Origin: CAYUVH01 sp964448135
GTDB lineage: Bacteria; Verrucomicrobiota; Verrucomicrobiia; Limisphaerales; UBA8199
Direction: 5' to 3'
Length of the DNA stretch: 64,000 bases
NCBI GenBank assembly: GCA_964448135.1
Contig: CAYUVH010000011.1
Location: 43,532-107,531, forward strand
In this document: piece after piece, positions 49,128 through 57,180 of the stretch
How positions within the stretch are numbered: position 1 is the stretch's first letter
How the letters are laid out: each line of letters opens with the position of its first letter
Notes under the pieces: generated by a model
The model's database searches: none
Told to the model about the DNA's origin: nothing
Seen by the model: the letters and a program-made list of their open reading frames with translations, nothing else
Translations under genes and position numbers: made by a program

Positions 49128-49817
49128 ATGAACAAATCATTGCTGCGCATCCCGGCGTTCTTTGCCTTGGCTCTGATCCTGACCGCCGTGCCGAACAGCC
49201 TCGCGGCCGAAAAGGCGGCTCTCATTCCGAACCCAGACACCACAGGTTGGAAGGAATTGTTCACACCCGATTTGTCGAACGCCGACATGCCGGCCGGCGC
49301 CTGGGCGATGGAAAGCGGCGTGCTTGTGGCGAAAACGCACGATACAATCTGGACCAAGGAGTCCTACGGCAATTTTATCCTCGATCTCGATTTCAAAGTA
49401 TCGCCCGACGCCAACAGTGGAATTTTCCTGCGCTCTGGCGACGTCCAAAACGTCCTGAGCGCGCTTGAAATACAAGTCCACGCCGGAACCGATGGCAGCA
49501 AATACGGCATGGTCGGCGCGCTCTACGACGCCAAGCCGCCGTCCAAAGACGCCGCCAAGCCGGTCGGCGAATGGAACCATTTCACGATCACCTGCCAGGA
49601 CAGCAAGGTCTCGCTGGTGTTCAACGGAGAAAAGGTTCTGGACGTGAACCTGGATGATTGGAACCAGGCTCGAAAAAATCCGGATGGCACGCCGAACAAA
49701 TTCGGCAAGGCTCTGAAGGATTTCGCGCGCAAAGGACCGCTCGGCCTGCAGGGACTCCACGGAAAGGCCGCGGCTCCCGTTTACTACCGGAACATCAAGA
49801 TCAAGACTCTGGACTGA
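49128..49817 (+). CDS. Exported DUF1080 (3-keto-disaccharide hydrolase) domain protein
   Basis: A 229-residue protein with a signal peptide (MNKSLLRIPAFFALALILTA, then VPNSLA). The remaining part is a concanavalin-like beta-sandwich of the DUF1080 type: GWKELFTPDLSN, FILDLDFKVSPDANSGIFLR and VGEWNHFTITCQDSKVSLVF are family marks. DUF1080 proteins include 3-keto-glucoside hydrolases, and in this phylum they are often encoded with Gfo/Idh oxidoreductases, which could supply the 3-keto sugar. Those genes are at 26 and 33 kb, not adjacent. Its 3' end overlaps the convergent M16 gene by 17 bp. Confidence 0.88.
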   Translation: MNKSLLRIPAFFALALILTAVPNSLAAEKAALIPNPDTTGWKELFTPDLSNADMPAGAWAMESGVLVAKTHDTIWTKESYGNFILDLDFKVSPDANSGIFLRSGDVQNVLSALEIQVHAGTDGSKYGMVGALYDAKPPSKDAAKPVGEWNHFTITCQDSKVSLVFNGEKVLDVNLDDWNQARKNPDGTPNKFGKALKDFARKGPLGLQGLHGKAAAPVYYRNIKIKTLD

Positions 49818-52413
49818 CTTCGCCCGGCTTGGGCTTGATGATCACGACGGCCATCGAGTCGGGCCGCAAAAACCGGTTCGCTGCGGCCTTTACCTGTTCC
49901 AAAGTGACGGCTTCGTAGCGGGCGTCTTCGCTGTCCGAATAGGCGTAGCCCAGGCCGTATAGCTCATCGAGAGCGGTCGCCATGGCGAGGCCACCGAGTT
50001 CCTGCCGGGCGATTTTTCGCTGGCCCAAAATCTTCGCCTTCGCGCGGCTCAATTCCTCCGCGGTGAGGCCTTCGTTGCGCAACATCTCGGCCTCCGCCAG
50101 CAACTCCTGCTCGACGCGTTCCGCGGCATTCGCTTCCGTGCCGGCGTAAAAAGTGAAATAACCGGGCACAAGTCCGACGAAATTCTGCGCGCCGACGTAG
50201 TAAGCCAGACCCAGCTTTTCGCGCACGCGCATGAAGAGCCGCGAGCCGAGGTCGCTGCAGGCTTCCTGAATCATTTCCAGCGGATAACGGTCCGGATCGC
50301 GCAAGTCCGTGCCCTTGAAGCCCATGACCACGACCGCCTGCTTCTTGTCGCGCACTTCGACCACGCGCCCGGGTTGGGTGGCGGTTCCCGCGCCGGCATT
50401 GTTGTGGGCGGATGCCGTCCCACCATTCCAGCCGGCAAAAGCACGCTCGACGGCTGCGTGCACGTCCGCCGGCGAAACGTCACCGTATATCGCAAGCACG
50501 CAATTCTCCGGCGTCGCCACCTTGGACTGAAATTCGCGCAGGTCAGCGACTTTGATCTTTTGAACGCTGGTTTCCGAGCCGAGCGTATCAAGGCCATAAC
50601 CCGTATCGCCGAAAAGCTGCCGACGCATGGTCTTGACGGCGACCTGCAAAAGGTGATCGCGCTGGGCACGGATGCCGGCCAGCTGCACCTCGCGTTCACG
50701 CTCGAGGGCGGCCTCAGGAAAAACGGGCCGTTGCAACACATCGGCGAGCAGATCGAGGCCGGTGGCAAAATCTCCGCTCAGCACTTCGGCGTTCACACCA
50801 AAGCTGTTGTTGCCGCCGTAAGAATCCAGGCTGCCACCCACTGACTCGATCGTCTCGGCGATGACTTCGGCGGAACGAGTCGTGGTGCCCTTCAGCAAAA
50901 GCTTTCCGAACAGCTGCGTCAGGCCGCTATTCCCCGAATTCTCCGCCAACACGCCGCCGCGGAACACCGAACGAAATTCCACGAACGGCAAACGGTGATC
51001 TTCCTTCACCAGGAGGCGCAGGCCATTGGGCAACTCGTACTTCCGAATCGCATTGTCCGTATTGGATTCGGCATGGACGGCGGCTTGTGGCGCGGTGCCC
51101 GTGGGCAAGAGCGCATACAAAGTCCGATTTTCCGCAGTCAGGTAGGCCTTCGCCACGCGCTGTAAATCGGCGGTCGTCACGGCTTTTACCGCAGCGAGAT
51201 AACGTTGCGAGAAATTCAGGTCGTTGGCGGCAAGCCAGTTGGACCCCAAATCCTGCGCCTGCCCCTGCATCGTCTTGCGCGAGGAGAGCATCATCGCCAC
51301 AAACTGTTTGACCGCCTTGCTGAGTTCCGCAACCGCCACCGGCTCGGCCTTCATGGCTTCGACTTCCGCCAGCAGTGCCGTCCGCGCGGCAGGAAATTTG
51401 TCGGAGTCCACCACCGCGCTGAGGCCGAACAAACCTTCGTTGCCGGGGTTGTAGGTCCACGCATCGGCCGAGTGCACGAGCCCCTGCTTTTCGCGCACGC
51501 GCTGATACAGCCGCGAGCTGCGCCCGCTGCCCAGCAATCCCGCGAGCACATCCAACACCGGAACATCCGGATGGCGGACATCGGGGGTGTGCCACGCAAA
51601 ATGCAGGTGCCCTAACTCGATCGGCGCTTCCTCGACCACTTCGCGCGGCGCGGCCTGGCGCGGCTCTCCGGGCAGGCTGGTGGCCGCGGCGGGTTTCGCC
51701 TTTGCCTTGCTGTAAGCGGCCGAGATTCGCGCGATGACTTCGCTCGTTATTATGTCTCCCGCCACCACGTAAAACACGTTGTTGGGGGCGTACCTCTCCC
51801 GGTAATAGGAAACAATGTCCTCCGCCTGCAGCTCGTTGAAAATATCCGGGTAGCCAATGACCGTGAAACGATAAGGACTCCGCGTGTAGGCGGTTTCGAA
51901 CAATCGCCGGCTCGCCCGACGGCCCGGGTCGTCCACGTTCATGTCCATTTCACGCAGAATGACTTGCTTCTCCTTCGCCATTTCGTCCGCGGGAAGCGTG
52001 GCGTGCTGCATGATGTCGCAGAGAATGTCGATGGCGACATTCGCGCCGGTGTTCGGCACATCAATGTGATAGACCGTGCGGTCGAAGGAGGTGTAGGCGT
52101 TCATGTAACCGCCGGCCTCCTGCACTTCCTGGTCAATGCGGCTGCCGGGGCGCGTGGTGGTGCCCTTGAAAAGCATGTGCTCGAGCACGTGGGAAAGACC
52201 GGCGCCGAGCCACTTCGATTCGTGAATGCTGCCAGTCATGCACCACGCCTGCGCCGACACCACCGGCGCGCTGTGGTCTTCGCGCACAATGATCGTGAGA
52301 CCGTTCGGAAGCGTGGTGATGGTGACGCCGGGTGGCAGCGCGGGAATTTCCGCGACGTCGTTTGGCGCGCCGCTCGGATTGGCGCCCGTGCCCTGGGTGC
52401 GATTGGCCTTCAC
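49801..52413 (-). CDS. M16 metallopeptidase with two tandem modules
   Basis: An 870-residue protein made of two M16 (pitrilysin/insulinase-type) modules, each with N- and C-terminal halves. The first module has the inverted zinc motif H75-V-L-E78-H79 (SHVLEHMLFKGT) with the third ligand Glu in KEKQVILREM. In the second module the same site is GLTQLFGKLLLKGT, so it is inactive and structural. This is the layout of fused PqqL/processing-peptidase-like proteins. No signal peptide is visible. The start is a GTG 8 bp after the preceding gene's stop, suggesting a shared operon with the Minf_1886-type gene. Confidence 0.87.
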   Translation of the reverse strand: MKANRTQGTGANPSGAPNDVAEIPALPPGVTITTLPNGLTIIVREDHSAPVVSAQAWCMTGSIHESKWLGAGLSHVLEHMLFKGTTTRPGSRIDQEVQEAGGYMNAYTSFDRTVYHIDVPNTGANVAIDILCDIMQHATLPADEMAKEKQVILREMDMNVDDPGRRASRRLFETAYTRSPYRFTVIGYPDIFNELQAEDIVSYYRERYAPNNVFYVVAGDIITSEVIARISAAYSKAKAKPAAATSLPGEPRQAAPREVVEEAPIELGHLHFAWHTPDVRHPDVPVLDVLAGLLGSGRSSRLYQRVREKQGLVHSADAWTYNPGNEGLFGLSAVVDSDKFPAARTALLAEVEAMKAEPVAVAELSKAVKQFVAMMLSSRKTMQGQAQDLGSNWLAANDLNFSQRYLAAVKAVTTADLQRVAKAYLTAENRTLYALLPTGTAPQAAVHAESNTDNAIRKYELPNGLRLLVKEDHRLPFVEFRSVFRGGVLAENSGNSGLTQLFGKLLLKGTTTRSAEVIAETIESVGGSLDSYGGNNSFGVNAEVLSGDFATGLDLLADVLQRPVFPEAALEREREVQLAGIRAQRDHLLQVAVKTMRRQLFGDTGYGLDTLGSETSVQKIKVADLREFQSKVATPENCVLAIYGDVSPADVHAAVERAFAGWNGGTASAHNNAGAGTATQPGRVVEVRDKKQAVVVMGFKGTDLRDPDRYPLEMIQEACSDLGSRLFMRVREKLGLAYYVGAQNFVGLVPGYFTFYAGTEANAAERVEQELLAEAEMLRNEGLTAEELSRAKAKILGQRKIARQELGGLAMATALDELYGLGYAYSDSEDARYEAVTLEQVKAAANRFLRPDSMAVVIIKPKPGEVSPES

Positions 52414-52421
52414 AACCCCGG

Positions 52422-53204
52422 TTAGCTGCGCTGCGTGGGATGCGGCGTGGGTTCCGTCTTCGTCTGCCGGCTCGGCGGCAGAAACGGTTGACGAAAGGCC
52501 TGGTCGAAATCATAACCGCCGGCGAAATCCGCCCGGCTGTCGCTCTCCGTCTTCGCCAGGAAACCGCGACCGCGCGCGAGTTCCGTCGGATAGGCGTCCT
52601 CGAGCAAACAACGATTAAGCCGCGCGACCTGGATCCCCTCGACCTCGAGGCTCGACAGTTCCCGCGCCATGGGCGACAGGCTGATGCCCGCGAACCGGTG
52701 CGCATCGTAAATCGAACGGCCGCGAATCACATCGTTCAATTCGCGAATGAGTGTTTCCTCGTATTCGCGGGGATCGGATTTGCGCAGGACCTCGTGACGG
52801 GCGTCCGTCGAAAACCGGCTCCAGATATAACGGGACACGGCATCGGATTGCTCCTTCAGCCGGGTGGAAAACGATTCCTGGTTCGTGATGTCGCCCAGCG
52901 TAAACGCGGGGGAACCATTTTCGATGAGATTGAAAACCATCTCGCCAAAGTCCTCGCACCGATGGATGCCCCATTCACTAAGGACGGTCAGGGACATCGG
53001 GCCGAATTGGGCGAGCGTAAAAGACCGGATGCCCTCCAGCAACTGCTGGCCCGTCACGTGTCGCGGCGTGGCGGATTTGTCGCGATTGATGGCTTTCTGC
53101 GTGTGGTCGAGGGCGTCGCGCACGAAGAGATAAGCTTCGCGTTGATACCTCGTGTCCTTGAGTTCGATCTGGGCGAGAGTTTCTTCGAAAAATGTGTCTT
53201 CCAT
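52422..53204 (-). CDS. Planctomycetes-Verrucomicrobia conserved protein (Minf_1886-like) with extra domain
   Basis: A 260-residue protein. Residues 1-125 match a conserved family of Planctomycetota and Verrucomicrobiota: FFEETLAQIELKDTRYQREA, then HVTGQQLLEGIRSFTLAQFG and VLSEWGIHRCEDFGEMVF. The function is unknown. The other half (about 130-225) is helical (STRLKEQSDAVSRYIWSRFS) and is not part of the family as I know it, ending in a Pro/Thr-rich tail. The start at 53204 is fixed by a small gene whose stop is 1 bp upstream. The M16 peptidase gene follows. Confidence 0.68.
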   Translation of the reverse strand: MEDTFFEETLAQIELKDTRYQREAYLFVRDALDHTQKAINRDKSATPRHVTGQQLLEGIRSFTLAQFGPMSLTVLSEWGIHRCEDFGEMVFNLIENGSPAFTLGDITNQESFSTRLKEQSDAVSRYIWSRFSTDARHEVLRKSDPREYEETLIRELNDVIRGRSIYDAHRFAGISLSPMARELSSLEVEGIQVARLNRCLLEDAYPTELARGRGFLAKTESDSRADFAGGYDFDQAFRQPFLPPSRQTKTEPTPHPTQRS

Positions 53205-53205
53205 G

Positions 53206-53337
53206 TCAGCGAGTGGACAATTGCAATGCCGCTTTCGGCGCATAGGCGCTCCACCAGCTCCTAACGGACAGGCCCACCAACACCAGGCTCAGCAGTGCGC
53301 ACAGCACCAGTTGCTCCGGTTTGGTCAGTCTGCTCAT
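53206..53337 (-). CDS. 43-residue single-pass membrane peptide
   Basis: A short frame: MSRLTKPEQLVLCALLSLVL, then VGLSVRSWWSAYAPKAALQL and STR. Residues about 9-24 form one membrane helix, followed by a Trp pair at the interface and a basic end. Its stop is separated by one base from the ATG of the Minf_1886-like gene (TGA-C-ATG), typical of coupled genes. No Shine-Dalgarno is clear. The good hydrophobic pattern and tight coupling support a real gene; there is no homology evidence. Confidence 0.55.
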   Translation of the reverse strand: MSRLTKPEQLVLCALLSLVLVGLSVRSWWSAYAPKAALQLSTR

Positions 53338-53413
53338 GCAATACAATTTAATGGATGCACCCGTATTTCACAACGGCGAAATGAACGGAATCCCGCCCGG
53401 GAAAATCCCTGGC

Positions 53414-56137
53414 CTACCCCACCACAAAGTTGACCAGTTTCTTCGGCACGAGGATTACCTTCTTCACGGTCTTGCCCTCCAGGAACGGCTGCACCTTCCC
53501 GGAGGCGCGCGCAGCGGCTTCCACTTCCGGCGCGGCGGCCCCGGTCGGAATGCGGATGAGGTCGCGCAGCTTGCCGTTTACCTGCACCGGAATCTCAATC
53601 GTGTCCTCGACCAGCAAGGCCGGATCGAATCCCGGCCACGGCGCGTAGGCGAGCGGCATCTGCGAGCCGGCGGCATCCACGGACCCGAGCTTCGCCCAAA
53701 GTTCCTCCGCCAGATGCGGCGCCAGGGGTTGGAGCAAAATCAGGAAATCACGCAAAACCGACACCGGCTGAACTTCCCACGTCATGGCTTCTTTCACGAA
53801 GACCATGAGCGCCGAAATTGCAGTGTTGAAACGGAGCGCATCCAGGTCTTCGGTCACCTTCTTGATGCAGGCGTGAAGAACCTTAAGCTGCGCCGGTGTG
53901 GGGGCGGCGCTCTGGATTTTCGTGCTAAGCTTCACCTGATCGAGCTGCTCGGGGCCCATCTCGGATTCCACGGCCGAGTTCTGCTCGAACTCCGTCTCAC
54001 TGTCTTCGTCCACGAACAACCGCCAGACACGGCCCAGGAAACGGTAAACGCCCTCGACGTTTTTCGTGCTCCACGGTTTCACCATTTCGAGCGGGCCCAT
54101 GAACATTTCATAGAGCCGCAACGAATCGGCGCCGTAATCCTTCACCATGTCATCGGGATTTACGACGTTGCCGCGCGCTTTGGACATCTTCTGTCCGTCT
54201 TCGCCAAGAATCAGCCCTTGATTCACCAGCTTGTAAAACGGTTCGGCGGTCGAGACCAAACCGAGATCAAAAAGCACCTTGTGCCAGAACCGCGCGTAAA
54301 GAAGGTGAAGCACGGCGTGCTCGGTGCCGCCGACGTAAAGATCAACGCCGGGCAGTGTCGAATTCTCACTGGTGCTTGGTCCTTGGTCCTTGGTGCTTCC
54401 GAAGGCGCCCATCCAATATTTCTCCGCATCCCTTCCGCAAAATGCCTGGTCGTTTCGCGCATCGAGATAGCGCAAGTAATACCAGCAGCTTCCCGCCCAC
54501 TGCGGCATGCTGTTGACTTCACGCTTCGCGCCGTCGGGCAGATTGACCCAATCGTGGGCACGCGCCAGCGGAGGCTGGCCGTCCGGGGTCGGCTTGTAGT
54601 CCTCCAGCACCGGCGGCAGGACGGGTAGCGCCGACTCGGGGAGCCCTTCATGATATTGACTCCCATCCGGTCCGGTCTTCCACACAATCGGGAAAGGCTC
54701 GCCCCAATACCGCTGCCGGCTGAACAGCCAGTCGCGCAGCTTGTAGTTGATGGTCCTGGTTCCCAAACCTTTCGATTCCAACCAGGCGCTGATCTTCTTT
54801 TTCGCTTCGGGTGTGGATAACCCATTGAGCGCAATCTCTTCGTTCGCGGAATTGACAGACGTCCCATCGTCAACGAAACCTTGCCACTCTTTTCCATCCG
54901 GCGGCTGGACCACTTGGATCACCGGCAAATTGAACTTCACCGCGAATTCGTAGTCGCGCGTGTCGTGCCCCGGCACAGCCATGATCGCTCCCGTGCCGTA
55001 GCTGATGAGTACGTAATCGGCTATCCAGATGGGAATCTTCTGGCCGTTGACTGGGTTCACCGCATGAGCGCCGGTGAAGACGCCGCTCTTGTCCTTCGCC
55101 AACTCGGTGCGCTCCAGATCGGATTTCTTGGTGACCTCCGTGGTGTAAGCGGCCACCGCGGCGCGCTGACTCTCCGTCGTGATCTGCGCTACCAGCTTGT
55201 GCTCCGGCGCCAGCACCATATAAGTCGCGCCAAACAACGTATCCGGGCGCGTGGTGAAAACGCGCAGATTGGCCTCGTGACCGGCGACCTGGAAATCCAC
55301 CTCCGCGCCTTCGCTGCGGCCGATCCAGTTGCGCTGCATCTCCTTGAGCGAATCGCTCCACTCGATCGTATCGAGGTCCTTCAGGAGCCGCTCGGCGTAG
55401 GCGGTGATGCGCAGCATCCATTGGCGCATGGGCTTCCGCACCACGGGAAAGCCGCCGACCTCGCTCTTTCCGTCAATGACCTCTTCATTGGCGAGCACCG
55501 TGCCAAGCTGTTCGCACCACCAGACCGGCGCCTCGGTGACAAACGCGAGGCGATGCGCGTCGCGCTCTGCCCGGTCGGTCGCCTTCAAGGTCTCGATCGG
55601 CTCCGCCTTGTTGGTCTTCGGGTTGAACCACGAATTATACAGCTTCAGAAAAATCCACTGCGTCCACTTGAAATAGTTCGGGTCGGTCGTGTCCACCTCG
55701 CGCGTCCAGTCGTAACTGAAGCCCAGTGATTTGATCTGCTTCGTGAAGGTCGCGATGTTCGCTTCCGTCGTCTTGCGCGGATGCTGGCCCGTTTTGATCG
55801 CGTATTGCTCGGCGGGCAGACCGAAGGCATCCCAGCCCATCGGATGCAACACATGGCTGCCGCGGGCCCGGCGGTAGCGGGCCAGGATGTCCGTGGCGGT
55901 GTAACCCTCCGGATGCCCCACGTGCAGCCCGGCTCCCGAGGGATACGGAAACATGTCGAGAATGTAGTACTTCGACAGTTGCTCCGGCTTCGTCTTGCCG
56001 TGGCGGCGCGCGAACGGATGCGTCTCCGGCACGGTTTCACCCGGATTAAAGGCGCGAAAAGTCTGCTGCTCGTCCCAGTAGTGCTGCCACTTGGGCTCGA
56101 TCAAATGAAATGGATATTGCCGACGTCCGAATCCCAT
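53414..56137 (-). CDS. leuS: Leucyl-tRNA synthetase
   Basis: A 907-residue class I aminoacyl-tRNA synthetase. The signature HVGH is at 72-75 (GLHVGHPEGYTATDI), the editing (CP1) domain follows, and KMSKA is near residue 650 (GEDGQKMSKARGN). The catalytic and anticodon domains and the C-terminal domain are full length. Between DAEKYWM and VDLYVGGTEHAV, about 20 extra residues are found (including GSTKDQGPSTSEN). They are encoded by a CTTGGTCCTTGG-type repeat and are not present in the E. coli enzyme. The start MGFGRRQYPFHLIEPKW is preferred because upstream codons are not family-like. Confidence 0.93.
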   Translation of the reverse strand: MGFGRRQYPFHLIEPKWQHYWDEQQTFRAFNPGETVPETHPFARRHGKTKPEQLSKYYILDMFPYPSGAGLHVGHPEGYTATDILARYRRARGSHVLHPMGWDAFGLPAEQYAIKTGQHPRKTTEANIATFTKQIKSLGFSYDWTREVDTTDPNYFKWTQWIFLKLYNSWFNPKTNKAEPIETLKATDRAERDAHRLAFVTEAPVWWCEQLGTVLANEEVIDGKSEVGGFPVVRKPMRQWMLRITAYAERLLKDLDTIEWSDSLKEMQRNWIGRSEGAEVDFQVAGHEANLRVFTTRPDTLFGATYMVLAPEHKLVAQITTESQRAAVAAYTTEVTKKSDLERTELAKDKSGVFTGAHAVNPVNGQKIPIWIADYVLISYGTGAIMAVPGHDTRDYEFAVKFNLPVIQVVQPPDGKEWQGFVDDGTSVNSANEEIALNGLSTPEAKKKISAWLESKGLGTRTINYKLRDWLFSRQRYWGEPFPIVWKTGPDGSQYHEGLPESALPVLPPVLEDYKPTPDGQPPLARAHDWVNLPDGAKREVNSMPQWAGSCWYYLRYLDARNDQAFCGRDAEKYWMGAFGSTKDQGPSTSENSTLPGVDLYVGGTEHAVLHLLYARFWHKVLFDLGLVSTAEPFYKLVNQGLILGEDGQKMSKARGNVVNPDDMVKDYGADSLRLYEMFMGPLEMVKPWSTKNVEGVYRFLGRVWRLFVDEDSETEFEQNSAVESEMGPEQLDQVKLSTKIQSAAPTPAQLKVLHACIKKVTEDLDALRFNTAISALMVFVKEAMTWEVQPVSVLRDFLILLQPLAPHLAEELWAKLGSVDAAGSQMPLAYAPWPGFDPALLVEDTIEIPVQVNGKLRDLIRIPTGAAAPEVEAAARASGKVQPFLEGKTVKKVILVPKKLVNFVVG
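54369..54400 (-). repeat. CTTGGTCCTTGG-type repeat inside leuS
   Basis: On the plus strand: CTGGTGCTTGGTCCTTGGTC, then CTTGGTGCTTCC. It resembles the non-coding repeat at 23849-23899. Here it is in frame with leuS and codes for STKDQGPSTS on the minus strand. It sits in a surface loop, just before the conserved VDLYVGG strand of the catalytic domain. Confidence 0.6.
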
Positions 56138-56229
56138 ACAGGGCCGGGAATATCTCGGAAACAACCACGCCACACAATGCCAGAATCCAAGGTTACCCGT
56201 TCTCGCGCATCTCGACACTGCCCCGGAGC

Positions 56230-56247
56230 GCGGACATTCCTGTCCGC
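56230..56247 (+). other. GCGGACA-ttcc-TGTCCGC palindrome
   Basis: A perfect 7-bp palindrome in the long gap between leuS and the subtilase gene, preceded by GGAGC and followed by AGCAACGTCC. It has the same design as the palindrome at 24460-24477. No T-run follows. Confidence 0.5.
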
Positions 56248-56751
56248 AGCAACGTCCGAAAACCGGCTGACCCTCGAGTCACCCACCGCTTTCATCCCCG
56301 TTCCCTGACCTGTCGAGGGGCAGCGTCAGGCTGGGTCCCCCGTTCTCTTCCTCCTTGCCCATGAACGTCCAATCCCAACGGGATTGCGCCCTCCAGCCCG
56401 GGGTTGCTCGGCACGAGCTACCTTGGGTCTGCTTCCGCGCATAAATTTCAACTCCAACGCGGATTGCGCTCCAGCGGCGGTGCTTGGATTAAGGGCACGA
56501 ATCCTCGCTTCTCGGCGTTCCAATCACCTCGTCCGTCCCTCTCGCGCCCCAGTCAGGCGATGGCGGAAGCGCAATCGCCGACTCCAGTTCGCCGCACCGT
56601 CTCAAGCGCCTCAAGGCGAAATAAGCTCATACTTCCGAACCACCTTCCGCTCGCGAATACGGAATTTAGAATTCGGAATTTTCTTGGAGCTCAATTTGAC
56701 GCTGACCAGGCTCACTTTTCCCGGCCATTTCTCTCATTTCTGTCACGGGAG

Positions 56752-56869
56752 AATCTCCCACCGTGGGAGATTATTTTCTCCGCCCCCGTCCTACTATGGT
56801 CGCGATGAGGCAGACGCCATCGCTGGAGGTGGATCGGTCGCGGCCGGAGACTCGGGGCTCCGGCCGCGA
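56752..56869. other. Two perfect inverted repeats in the leuS-subtilase gap
   Basis: The first is AATCTCCCAC-c-GTGGGAGATT at 56752-56772. The second is a 12-bp stem TCGCGGCCGGAG/CTCCGGCCGCGA with an 8-base loop at 56838-56869. Neither has a proper T-run on either strand, so they are not clear terminators. The 1043-bp gap (56138-57180) otherwise holds no supported gene apart from the palindrome at 56230 and family II copy E. Confidence 0.5.
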
Positions 56870-56930
56870 GCCGTATGCCCCCGGGCTGACACGCATAACA
56901 CGTTTTATCGCATCCAACATTTACGTATTC

Positions 56931-57040
56931 GCGCCAATGAATTCAACCCCTGTAACACCTGGTGTAACACCCTGGACCCCGATTTCAACCGATGCTCATG
57001 CGGTTTGTAACACTGTAACACCCTGTTTGGGGGCATGCCA
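56931..57040 (+). repeat. Family II word element, copy E (TGTAACAC words)
   Basis: TGTAACAC occurs four times, at 56951, 56963, 57006 and 57014 (spacings 12, 43, 8). The scaffold (CCAATGAA, GGACCCC, GGTTTGT, CCCTGTTTGGGGG, ATGCC) aligns with the reverse complement of 44823-44998, where each matching word is TTGTTGCA-like. It points toward the subtilase gene and ends 141 bp before its ATG. Confidence 0.75.
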
Positions 57041-57180
57041 CCCGTCATCCATGAAAACTGGATTCAGCTCCATTCCTGCAGAAAACTGAGCTGCGCGCTT
57101 TACGCCGCCGACCTGAACTTCCTTGCTTCTGAACCGCATGGAGGTAAAATGCGCCGGAACTAACAGCCAAATCTCGAGTT

